Below, piece by piece: positions 1-8,103 of a DNA stretch of 34,616 nucleotides. Within the stretch, counting starts at the first letter, position 1, and each line of letters starts with the position of its first letter. The DNA is from Candidatus Kaiserbacteria bacterium (GTDB lineage: Bacteria; Patescibacteriota; Minisyncoccia; Phycocordibacterales; UBA2100). The DNA lies in contig JACROD010000008.1 in assembly GCA_016214605.1 (NCBI GenBank), forward strand, positions 1-34,616, written 5' to 3'. The position numbers and the translations under genes are program-made. The notes below the pieces were generated by a model. It had not been told where the DNA came from and searched no databases. It was given only the letters and a program-made list of their open reading frames with translations.

Positions 1-129
1 AAAACGCCACAGGAAGCGTGGGATATCGAGATCGCAAAGTGGAAGAAACGAGAGGAGAAAAAACAGAAACGTGCTATCTTAAAGGCATTACCAGCATCGA
101 TTATTCAAAAAAGTCGGTGTTCGGCTTGA
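1..129 (+). CDS. C-terminal fragment of an unidentified protein (…KTPQEAWDIEIAKWKKREEKKQKRAILKALPASIIQKSRCSA*)
   Basis: Frame 1 is open from the window edge to TGA at 127-129; the same fragment is encoded by the inverted copy at the right end. Confidence 0.55.
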   Translation, partial: KTPQEAWDIEIAKWKKREEKKQKRAILKALPASIIQKSRCSA

Positions 130-141
130 GGGGTTTTTGTA
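5..141 (+). repeat. 137-bp inverted terminal repeat, left copy
   Basis: Exact reverse complement of 34480-34616 by direct comparison. Confidence 0.95.
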
Positions 142-219
142 TGTACCACCGGTAATTTACCACAGAGATCATGACGGTCAAGTGAACGAAACCGACGCAC
201 GAGAGGGTATACTGAAGTC

Positions 220-834
220 ATGCGCGGCGTCTCTGTCATAGCGATGATCCTGGTCTTCATCATAATCTCGGCAGCATTTGTTGTATCATTGCGTCATATC
301 AGCTCACCGGGCATATCTGCCGCAAGCAACACCACTATGAACAACACTTCCTATTCTTCTTTCGAACTTATCAGCTCCACTTTTGCGGATGGTGGTCCGA
401 TCCCATCCGAATACACTTGCGATGGTTCGAGTGGTCTCTCTCCCGCGCTTTCGATTATTGGCACACCTACCGAGACGCGCTCGCTCGTACTCATCATGGA
501 CGATCCGGATATTCCACAGGCCGTGAAGGATGCGCGTGGCATCGACGTATTCGACCACTGGGTACTCTTCAATATTCCGCCCGGGACGAAAGAGATCCTC
601 GAAGGCGATTCGGTGGGAACGCCGGGCGCAAATAGTGCAGGCCAAAATACATACGCTGCACCTTGCCCTCCCGTGCAATACGAACCGAGCGAGCACCGAT
701 ACGTCTTTACGCTCTACGCACTCGATGAAGAACTCCCACTCAAGATCGGAGCATCAAAGCATAATGTCTTGGCTGCCGTGCAGGGGCATATTATCGCACA
801 GGCTCAGATCACCGGCCGGTATAAGAGGAAATAA
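220..834 (+). CDS. PEBP / YbhB-YbcL (Raf kinase inhibitor-like) family protein with N-terminal signal/TM segment
   Basis: STFADGGPIPSEYTCDG, DDPDIP, DHWVLFNIPP and HRYVFTLYALD motifs typical of PEBP. Confidence 0.9.
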   Translation: MRGVSVIAMILVFIIISAAFVVSLRHISSPGISAASNTTMNNTSYSSFELISSTFADGGPIPSEYTCDGSSGLSPALSIIGTPTETRSLVLIMDDPDIPQAVKDARGIDVFDHWVLFNIPPGTKEILEGDSVGTPGANSAGQNTYAAPCPPVQYEPSEHRYVFTLYALDEELPLKIGASKHNVLAAVQGHIIAQAQITGRYKRK

Positions 835-863
835 TACCGCCGTGGGCATGGTATAAATAAGGT

Positions 864-1229
864 ATGGATATACGCATCAAAACAACCGATTATCAGGCAC
901 CTACCGAGGTATCGACTCACATCGATAGCCGCATCGAGATCATTGAAAAAGTATTGGCCGAACATGCCGATAATGCACGATGCGAGCTCGAAGTCGGTAA
1001 AGGCGTCGGCAATGTGAAGCATGGCGAGATCTGGTTTGCCGAGATCAATCTCATCGCCGCCGGCAAGCGCATGCGCGCGACGGCCGAAGCCGAAAATGTA
1101 AATATGGCGATCGACGAAGTCAAAGACGAAATAATCCGCCAAATCCGCAAACACCAGCAATTACACCGCCGCATCCTGCGCAAAGGCGAGAGCATGATCA
1201 AGAATGTTCTACGATTTGGGAGGGAATAA
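864..1229 (+). CDS. hpf: Ribosome hibernation promoting factor / RaiA family (short form)
   Basis: MDIRIKTTDYQAPTEVSTHIDSRIEIIEK…AEAENVNMAIDEVKDEIIRQIRKHQ pattern. Confidence 0.85.
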   Translation: MDIRIKTTDYQAPTEVSTHIDSRIEIIEKVLAEHADNARCELEVGKGVGNVKHGEIWFAEINLIAAGKRMRATAEAENVNMAIDEVKDEIIRQIRKHQQLHRRILRKGESMIKNVLRFGRE

Positions 1230-1249
1230 TTCTCCCTAATATAAAAAGA

Positions 1250-1282
1250 ATGCACCGCGCACTTTCTAGGTGCGCGGTGCAT
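1250..1282. terminator. 13-bp perfect hairpin between convergent genes
   Basis: ATGCACCGCGCAC / GTGCGCGGTGCAT. Confidence 0.75.
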
Positions 1283-1309
1283 GTATTGATTGACGATGTC
1301 TCAGTAAAG

Positions 1310-3412
1310 TTACTGAGTGAGCCGTCCGGAAAGAGCCTCGATCACAAACGCATACGTGAGCGCCCATTCTTTCATTCGAGTGAACCTGCCGGTCGCGCCT
1401 CCATGCCCGTGCTCCATCTCCGTCCTAAGGAGAAAGAGACCGTCCGGATTGGCATGCCGCAGCTTGGCCACCCACTTTGCCGGTTCCCAATACGTCACGC
1501 GCGGATCGGTGAGACCCGCCGTTGTCAGAGTCGGCGGATAGGGTCGCGCGCTGACATTGTCATACGGTGAATACGACAACATGTAGTCGTACGCATCCTT
1601 GTCATCGATCGGGTTGCCCCATTCCGGCCATTCCTGCGGAGTGAGCGGAAGCGAGGTGTCGCACATGGTAGTGATCACATCCACAAAGGGTACCTGCGCG
1701 ACAGCCGCACCCCACAGATCGGGTCGCATGTTTAAGACCGCGCCCACGAGCAATCCGCCCGCACTGCCACCGCAGATCGCGATACGGCGTGGCGCGGCAA
1801 AGCCCTTGCGTACAAGTTCTTCGGCCGCAGCGATGAAGTCGAGGAATGTGTTCATCTTCTTCATACGCTTCGCGCTCGTGTACCAGCCGAATCCGCAATC
1901 CGCTCCGCCACGCACGCGCGCCACCGCGATGACAAAACCGCAATCCGCGAGCGAGAGCCGGCTAGAAGCAAATTCGGCAGGCAGTGAGAATCCGTACGAA
2001 CCATATCCGTATAAGAAACACGGAGGCGGCATGTCGAACGAGAGATCCTTGCGGTACAGCAAGGTCACGGGGACTTCTACACCGTCATGACTCGGCGCCA
2101 TGATCTGACGCGCCACATATTTGTCCGGATCATGACCGCTCGGAATGATCGTCTCGTCCACGAGCACGCGTTTGTGCGTGTCCATGTCATAGTCGTAGGT
2201 ACGCGGAGGTATGGTCGGCGATTCATAGACGAACCGCAAGACAGGGGTGTCGAATTCCAGACCTGGCACAACCCTCACCTCATACATCTCCTCGTCAAAG
2301 GCGATCATGTGTTCCGCATCCGTCGCCAGTTCTCGGACGACGATGCGCGGAAGCGCATGCTCAGTCTCCAAGCGCACGAGATGCCGCTTGAGCACGAACA
2401 TATTCTGAATGAAGACCCCTGGGCGATGTGGTATAAATACATGCCAATCTCCCGAAGATCTGAGCTTGCGGGTCATGATCTGAAATTCCCCCGCACCGCC
2501 GGCGTTGGTCAGCAGAAAGAGAATCCCGTCGTTATGTTCAAGTGTTCCCTGGAGCACTCCTTCACTGCGGGGAGCCGCTGCATGCGGTATCTGATCGCTC
2601 CCATCGATCGCAAAGAAATATGCGACCGTGGTCTCGTGATTGCCGGAATCGATGCACAAGAATCGATCGTCCTGTGTAGCATGGATACTCACGATACACT
2701 CCTCGTCTTTTTCTTCGTAGACAAGGATATCTTCTGCGCCTGATGTCCCGAGCACATGTCGATAGGTGCGCACAGGACGATGATCATCGTCTTCACGCAC
2801 ATAGAAGACCGCAGTGTTGTCAGCACTCCAGACGATCTGACTCTCGCCATTGACGCGCGCGATTCTCTCCGCGAGCAGCTCTCCTGTGGCAATATCCTTT
2901 ATGGAGAGCGTATAGAGCTCCGATCCGTTGAGATCGACCGTATAAGCGAAGAAGCGATGGTCGGAGCTATGGGAGCAAGTGCCGAGCGAAAAATGCTTTT
3001 GACCTTCCGCTTCGCGATTGCAATCGAGAAGGACCTCTTCGACCGCCAACGGATCATCCTTGCGTCTGCGGCAATAGACCTGATAGTCTTTGCCTTTTTC
3101 GGTCCGTGAATAGTATAGCCACGGTCCATGCGGCACGGGCGGCTTCGTCTTTTCCTGCTCAATGCGGCCGATCATTTCGGCATACAACGTGTCCTGCAAA
3201 GTCTGTGTCGGCGCCATGATAGCGCCGACATATTCGTTTTCCGCATCGAGGTGCGTACGAATAGAAGGATCCAGTACCGAAGGATCCTCGAATACTTCGC
3301 GCCAATTATCCGCACGCAGCCAGGCATACGGATCGAATCGCGTGATACCATGCAGCGGCACGAGATGCTGGCGCCTTTCGGCGACCGGTGGTTGTGGGTG
3401 ATTGCTTGTCAT
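1310..3412 (-). CDS. ptrB: S9A prolyl oligopeptidase family, oligopeptidase B-like
   Basis: 700 aa; RFDPYAWLRADNW N-terminus, ARVRGGADCG, CGGSAGGLLVGAVLNMRPDLW nucleophile region, C-terminal HGGATGRF. Confidence 0.9.
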   Translation of the reverse strand: MTSNHPQPPVAERRQHLVPLHGITRFDPYAWLRADNWREVFEDPSVLDPSIRTHLDAENEYVGAIMAPTQTLQDTLYAEMIGRIEQEKTKPPVPHGPWLYYSRTEKGKDYQVYCRRRKDDPLAVEEVLLDCNREAEGQKHFSLGTCSHSSDHRFFAYTVDLNGSELYTLSIKDIATGELLAERIARVNGESQIVWSADNTAVFYVREDDDHRPVRTYRHVLGTSGAEDILVYEEKDEECIVSIHATQDDRFLCIDSGNHETTVAYFFAIDGSDQIPHAAAPRSEGVLQGTLEHNDGILFLLTNAGGAGEFQIMTRKLRSSGDWHVFIPHRPGVFIQNMFVLKRHLVRLETEHALPRIVVRELATDAEHMIAFDEEMYEVRVVPGLEFDTPVLRFVYESPTIPPRTYDYDMDTHKRVLVDETIIPSGHDPDKYVARQIMAPSHDGVEVPVTLLYRKDLSFDMPPPCFLYGYGSYGFSLPAEFASSRLSLADCGFVIAVARVRGGADCGFGWYTSAKRMKKMNTFLDFIAAAEELVRKGFAAPRRIAICGGSAGGLLVGAVLNMRPDLWGAAVAQVPFVDVITTMCDTSLPLTPQEWPEWGNPIDDKDAYDYMLSYSPYDNVSARPYPPTLTTAGLTDPRVTYWEPAKWVAKLRHANPDGLFLLRTEMEHGHGGATGRFTRMKEWALTYAFVIEALSGRLTQ

Positions 3413-3507
3413 AGCGTTTCCTTTCTTTTTCCGTCATTTTCGTCATCAGTCAAAGACCGACTCCTACGGCACAATGGCATTTTACCTGCACTTTGTCAAA
3501 GTGACGA

Positions 3508-4377
3508 TCACGACACGGGCTTCCCACCTGATCGCAAAAAGTCTTCGTATTTCATCTCATTCTTCCCGGCGGGTTTGACCGTGTCGGGGATGAATCGGCC
3601 GTTTGCAAAATGCGCGCTCGTGATGATCACGCGAAAACGGTCGCCGTTTCTTTCGGCTTCAAACGACGTACGCGGCCAGGCGGCATACGCGCGATATTTG
3701 CGCCAGTTCATCTCGTCGTCGGTCCCGAGGACGAGAAACCCATCTTCTTTTTTGATCTTGCGGCAACGTGTGGCTTGTGCGTGATCTTGTGGTGTCGGCG
3801 TGATAGCACCCGCAACAAAATCAGGAAGCATCTTGGCGAGTAAGTTGCCGCCGATCTCGATCAAGCGCGCACGCAGATCGATCGTGGTCTCCCTCGGGCC
3901 GACCTTTGTAGATTCTTGCGCGAACACATCGCCCGCATCAAGCTCGTAGACCATGCGTTGTATGGATACACCAGTCTCTGCATCGCCGGCTAGGAGTGCG
4001 GCCTCTACGGGTGAGGCGCCGCGGTATTTGGGTAGGAGTGAGTAGTGAATGTTGAGCACGCCGAGAGGGAAGGTGTCGATCAATGCCTGCGGCAATATCT
4101 TGCCGTAGGCGACGACGACCGCATATTCGCATCCATATGCACGAATCGCCTCAATAGTATCGGTATCGATCTTTTCTGGCATCAGCACCGGCACATTGTG
4201 TGCATCGGCCCATGCGCGCACCTCCGACGGCGTGAGCACGAGTCCGCGCCCGCGAGGGGCGTCGGGCGATGTGACAATGAGCACCGGGCGAAACCCGTGC
4301 GCGTCCAATATGCCGAGCGTATCGCGCGCGACATATGGTGTGCCGAAGAATACAAAGGGATTATTTTTCATACTCAT
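3508..4377 (-). CDS. fmt: Methionyl-tRNA formyltransferase
   Basis: FFGTPYVARDTL, NIHYSLLPKYRGASPVEAALLAGDAETGVSIQRM. Confidence 0.95.
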   Translation of the reverse strand: MSMKNNPFVFFGTPYVARDTLGILDAHGFRPVLIVTSPDAPRGRGLVLTPSEVRAWADAHNVPVLMPEKIDTDTIEAIRAYGCEYAVVVAYGKILPQALIDTFPLGVLNIHYSLLPKYRGASPVEAALLAGDAETGVSIQRMVYELDAGDVFAQESTKVGPRETTIDLRARLIEIGGNLLAKMLPDFVAGAITPTPQDHAQATRCRKIKKEDGFLVLGTDDEMNWRKYRAYAAWPRTSFEAERNGDRFRVIITSAHFANGRFIPDTVKPAGKNEMKYEDFLRSGGKPVS

Positions 4378-4502
4378 TGGCAGGATTTACAGAATGGGAT
4401 GCAGTTCGAGGCGCGCGAGCAAAATATTCCTGAGCCATACATGACGTATGGTGAAGGATATTTTGTGAAGCGCAACGACGAAATGCGCCGATTATGTAAA
4501 TC

Positions 4503-5075
4503 CTATTCTTCGGGTTTGTCGTCATAGAGTTTCTTGGCCTTGTCTATGTAAAGTACACCATCGAGATGATCCATCTCGTGCTGGAATACATGCGCGAGGA
4601 ATCCCGACGCCCCGCGGGTAAAGGCGACGCCGTGTTCATCGTATGCACGCACGGTCGCCTTCTCGGTGCGGAGCACATGACCCCATTTGCCTTTGACCGA
4701 GAGACAGCCCTCATGCTTGAGCTTCTTGCCGCGCGACATCTTGAGCATCTCAGGATTGATGTAGACCTGATCAGGAGTATGCCGTTTTTGATTCTTGACT
4801 GTCTTCTTTTTTTCTTCGACATCACCGTCGTCATCTTCGTCTTCTTCGTCATCATTGTCGTGCTTATCCATTGCCTTGCCCGAGACGACAAAGAGCCGCA
4901 CCGCTTCGCCCACCTGTGAAGCCGCGATCGCCACGCCGAATTTTTCTTGAGCGAGTAAATACTTCATGTCATTGATGAGCTCGCGCACAAAAGGACTCCC
5001 GATATCCGCAAGCGGGATCTCGGATGCAATCTCTCGCAAGGCGGGATTTTCTTGGTAGGGAAGTATGGTGCGCAT
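4503..5075 (-). CDS. def: Peptide deformylase with an acidic/lysine-rich internal insertion
   Basis: GVAIAASQVG, EGCLSV and QHEMDHLDG motifs. Confidence 0.93.
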   Translation of the reverse strand: MRTILPYQENPALREIASEIPLADIGSPFVRELINDMKYLLAQEKFGVAIAASQVGEAVRLFVVSGKAMDKHDNDDEEDEDDDGDVEEKKKTVKNQKRHTPDQVYINPEMLKMSRGKKLKHEGCLSVKGKWGHVLRTEKATVRAYDEHGVAFTRGASGFLAHVFQHEMDHLDGVLYIDKAKKLYDDKPEE

Positions 5076-5112
5076 GATAAATATAACTGTAACCTTTTGT
5101 CACAAAGAGGGC

Positions 5113-5147
5113 AAAGAAAAATGGGCCGATGCGTGAAGCATCGGCCC
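5113..5147 (-). terminator. Intrinsic terminator on the minus strand
   Basis: Minus strand reads GGGCCGATGC-TTCAC-GCATCGGCCC followed by ATTTTTCTTT. Confidence 0.8.
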
Positions 5148-5455
5148 GAGTCTAGGGGGAGGAGACTTTTTATTAAAGAACGGACAGGGGGACGGGAAAA
5201 CTTCTTCAGACTCCTTGCGGATGCGCGATCTTTACCGACTTGCGTCGGCAAATACCTCGACCGCTCATCATACATGAGCCTTTCGGAAGGTATCCCGCCC
5301 ATTTACTCCAATGTTGCCATCTGTCTGGCAGGTGCAGCGGCGGCGAACCAACCTACCACCAGAAGAGCACATAGTCCGCCATGGAGCACACCTGTCCGCC
5401 TCGGGGATCTGCGACCTGCCTGGCCTGCCGCAGGGAGATCACCCAAGCCGAATCT
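5118..5455 (-). ncRNA. Candidate structured RNA upstream of def (identity unknown)
   Basis: No convincing ORF; nested helices (5327-5337/5409-5420, 5342-5348/5394-5400, 5252-5256/5289-5293, 5263-5268/5274-5279) and a minus-strand terminator. Confidence 0.5.
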
Positions 5456-5560
5456 GTCGGATAGTATGACATAGCTGCTTGCAAAAGCAAGTGCAGTTAT
5501 TTGTAATACAGACGCCGCCGGGTCTCTGTTTTACGAAAAAGGTGAGAGTATAATTGTCCC

Positions 5561-5863
5561 ATGAAGCACATCAAGCTGGAGCTCAATCGCAAATTCGAAC
5601 GCGATCGCCGCACCGAGCGCGGCGAGCTGATGAAATACTTTTGCGATCGGATCAATCCGAGCCGTATGCAGGAGGGCCTGCCCAAGGTCACCATGAGCCG
5701 CATGGGCAAACTCCTCGAAAAGATCCCGACCAAAGACCTTTATTATCTCAAAAGCGTCTGCGACAAAGCCAAGAATTTCTCCTCAAAATTCTGGTACGAG
5801 CTCGACCCCGAAAAACACCAAAAGAACAAGGGCACCCCGGGCGGCGACGGGCGGTTTTTGTAG
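5561..5863 (+). CDS. Conserved-looking hypothetical protein, probably truncated by a frameshift
   Basis: MKHIKLELNRKFERDRR…GTPGGDGRFL*; plausible reading resumes in another frame downstream. Confidence 0.7.
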   Translation: MKHIKLELNRKFERDRRTERGELMKYFCDRINPSRMQEGLPKVTMSRMGKLLEKIPTKDLYYLKSVCDKAKNFSSKFWYELDPEKHQKNKGTPGGDGRFL

Positions 5864-6027
5864 GTACTTTACCGGAAAACCCGACTCTCATTTACGGAGA
5901 AGGGAACGAGGCCGAATTCGTCGTCAACAATGTCTCTCTCCCGCTCGATAAGAGCGAGATGCAGGATGAGGTCGAACGTGCGGCAAAGGCGCGAGCAGAC
6001 GCTGACGCGCGGCGCAAGCGACAGTAA
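5861..6027 (+). pseudogene. Out-of-frame continuation of the 5561 ORF
   Basis: VGTLPENPTLIYGEGNEAEFVVNNVSLPLDKSEMQDEVERAAKARADADARRKRQ* with no start codon of its own near the junction. Confidence 0.5.
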
Positions 6028-6043
6028 AGTTCTGACTCAAAAC

Positions 6044-6080
6044 CCCGCGCAAGCTCCGGCTTGCGCGGGTATTTTTTTAT
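6044..6080 (+). terminator. Intrinsic terminator
   Basis: CCCGCGCAAGC…GCTTGCGCGGG then TATTTTTTTAT. Confidence 0.85.
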
Positions 6081-6132
6081 AATACTTTTGCAATTTTGGC
6101 CAAATGCGCGCGACCATATACAATGCATCCAC

Positions 6133-7149
6133 ATGGGTTTCTCGCTCACACCAAAGATCGGCATCGACCTAGGGACGACCACCGTCCTCGTCTTCGTCCC
6201 TGGACGCGGGATCGTACTCAATGAGCCTTCGGTCGTCGCCGTCTCGCAGATCGACAACAAGATCCTCGCCATCGGCAACGAGGCCAAGGAGATGATCGGC
6301 CGCACGCCCGACGAGATCATCGCATACCGCCCGATGAAAGACGGCGTCATCGCCGATTATCGTGTCACCGAAGCGATGCTCCGCTACTACATCCGCAAAG
6401 CACTCGGCAGATGGAATCTCTTTCAGCCTGAGGTGATGATCTCGGTACCCGCCGGCGTCACCTCGACCGAGCGCCGCGCCGTGGTCGAAGCCGCGACCAA
6501 AGCCGGCGCGCGCGAAGCATACGTGGTCAAAGAGCCGATCTTGGCCGCGATCGGCGCCGGCATTCCGATCCATGAAGCGCGCGGACACATGATCGTCGAC
6601 ATCGGCGGCGGCACCACCGACGTGGCGGTGATCTCGCTCGGCGGCATCGTCGCATCGACCTCGGTCAAATGTGCCGGCAATCGCATCGACCACGCGATCG
6701 CCGATCACATGAAAAAGACCGAAAATCTCGCGATCGGCGACAAAATGGCCGAAGAGATCAAGATCCGTATCGGCTCTGCCGTGCCTGTCGAGCAAGAGCT
6801 CACCATGACCATCAAAGGCCGCGACTATCTCACCGGCCTCCCGCGATCGGTCGAGGTCGGCACCAACGAAGTCGTCCGTGCGATAGGTAAGGAGCTGCGC
6901 ACTATGGTCAATGCGATCAAGGATGTCTTGCAAGAAACCCCACCCGAGCTCGCCTCGGATATCATCGACAACGGCATCATCATGACGGGCGGCTCCTCTC
7001 AGCTACGCAATCTCCCCGAGCTCATTTTCCGCCGCACCGGTGTGAAGGCAATGATGGCCAAAGACGCACCCTACTGCGTGGTCAAAGGCACGGGCGAAGC
7101 CCTCAAACACCTCGACACCTACAAAAAAGCGATCATTTCGAAGCGTTGA
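6133..7149 (+). CDS. mreB: MreB/Mbl-type rod-shape actin homolog, paralog 1
   Basis: IGIDLGTTTVLVFV, IVDIGGGTTDVAVISLGG, TGGSSQLRNLPE. The ATG at 6061 lies inside the preceding terminator, so 6133 is preferred. Confidence 0.93.
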   Translation: MGFSLTPKIGIDLGTTTVLVFVPGRGIVLNEPSVVAVSQIDNKILAIGNEAKEMIGRTPDEIIAYRPMKDGVIADYRVTEAMLRYYIRKALGRWNLFQPEVMISVPAGVTSTERRAVVEAATKAGAREAYVVKEPILAAIGAGIPIHEARGHMIVDIGGGTTDVAVISLGGIVASTSVKCAGNRIDHAIADHMKKTENLAIGDKMAEEIKIRIGSAVPVEQELTMTIKGRDYLTGLPRSVEVGTNEVVRAIGKELRTMVNAIKDVLQETPPELASDIIDNGIIMTGGSSQLRNLPELIFRRTGVKAMMAKDAPYCVVKGTGEALKHLDTYKKAIISKR

Positions 7150-7203
7150 CATTTCTGTGCGAACACCTATTCTTGCTTCAGGAACTTCATAAGGAACCTG
7201 AAG

Positions 7204-7848
7204 ATGCTTACATCCTATTGTCTGTTGATCACGGCAGTCATCATACTCGGCTTCAACGCTCTAGCCTACGCACATGAGTCTCAACCAAGCGAAGATCCAT
7301 TTGCCACCTGGGGAAAAAGTTCTGCCGATTTATGTATTCGCCAGGCGCACCCCCAAACATGGGACGCATTCGAGACAAGTCAGTTCAAACAACCACGCAG
7401 CGTAAGCGTGTGCCTGAGCGACCATGTACAGGCTCTATCCGTCTGTGCGCGAACAGCGATCAATCGTGAGGATGCGGGTGATAACCGCTCACCAGCCACG
7501 TTGGCATTGCAAAAAGCATGTCGACACGCGCTACAAACGATCCAAGAGAAGTACGGCCCATATACCGAGGACATCCCAAAGGTTATCGTCGAGCTTGCAT
7601 ATCGCACGCCCGCTGAACGTAAACTCGACATGGTCCTGGAAACCAAAGCTGGCGCGCTCGGTTTTCCCGAGCGGCAATTCAGGTGGTGCACCAAGCTCTT
7701 TGGGAAAGAACAGCGCCAGTGCGAACGGGGGTACCAAGCATATGTGCACACATTTGGCACCGCCCGATACGAGCGACTCGTGCGGCGATTCGTCACGCGC
7801 ATGATCGTTGAATGCAGGAAGCATTTGGGAAAGGATTGCGGCATCTAA
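7204..7848 (+). CDS. Hypothetical secreted Cys-rich protein
   Basis: N-terminal signal sequence ending …ALAYA, then eight Cys in the predicted mature part. Confidence 0.7.
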   Translation: MLTSYCLLITAVIILGFNALAYAHESQPSEDPFATWGKSSADLCIRQAHPQTWDAFETSQFKQPRSVSVCLSDHVQALSVCARTAINREDAGDNRSPATLALQKACRHALQTIQEKYGPYTEDIPKVIVELAYRTPAERKLDMVLETKAGALGFPERQFRWCTKLFGKEQRQCERGYQAYVHTFGTARYERLVRRFVTRMIVECRKHLGKDCGI

Positions 7849-7854
7849 AACACG

Positions 7855-7887
7855 AGCGACGGAGACAACCTCCGTCGCTATTTTTTG
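7855..7887 (+). terminator. Intrinsic terminator
   Basis: AGCGACGGAG-ACAAC-CTCCGTCGCT-ATTTTTT. Confidence 0.85.
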
Positions 7888-7893
7888 AACGGG

Positions 7894-7932
7894 AAAAGCG
7901 GCGGCGGCACAAAGTGCCGCCGCCGCTTTTTT
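7894..7932. terminator. Strong hairpin, probably bidirectional terminator
   Basis: AAAAGCGGCGGCGGCAC-AAA-GTGCCGCCGCCGCTTTT. Confidence 0.75.
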
Positions 7933-7986
7933 AGCTTTAATAATCGCACACCCCAAAATCTTCTTGACCAGAATACAAAGATGCGG

Positions 7987-8103
7987 TATCCACAGGCATT
8001 TTCTGATCGCGGCATTCCTCGGCAGGTAGTATTCAGAGTAGGTACGTAAATACCTGCCCTTTGACACCAAAGATAGTGTCAAGCAACATAACAGGAGGCC
8101 GTG
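7987..8103 (+). promoter_or_regulatory. Leader paralogous to 12753-12863
   Basis: Shared TATCCACAGGC, GTATTCA/GTATTATTCA, TAGGTA, TGCCCTTTnACACC, GTGTCArGCAACA and a strong SD. Confidence 0.7.

Noticed and set aside
5118-5455. Identification of this region as tmRNA, RNase P RNA or SRP RNA
   Set aside because: No tRNA-like ends or T-loop, no convincing CR I/CR V arrangement in the right order (a GACAGATTCGGCTT match sits at the wrong end), and no GGAAGGAAGC SRP motif. cmscan would decide.
5052-5474. 140-aa plus-strand ORF over the candidate ncRNA
   Set aside because: No family resemblance, no promoter or SD, and it runs through the minus-strand terminator.
6169-6933. 254-aa minus-strand ORF opposite mreB
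   Set aside because: Low-complexity antisense shadow of a strongly supported MreB; no promoter or SD.
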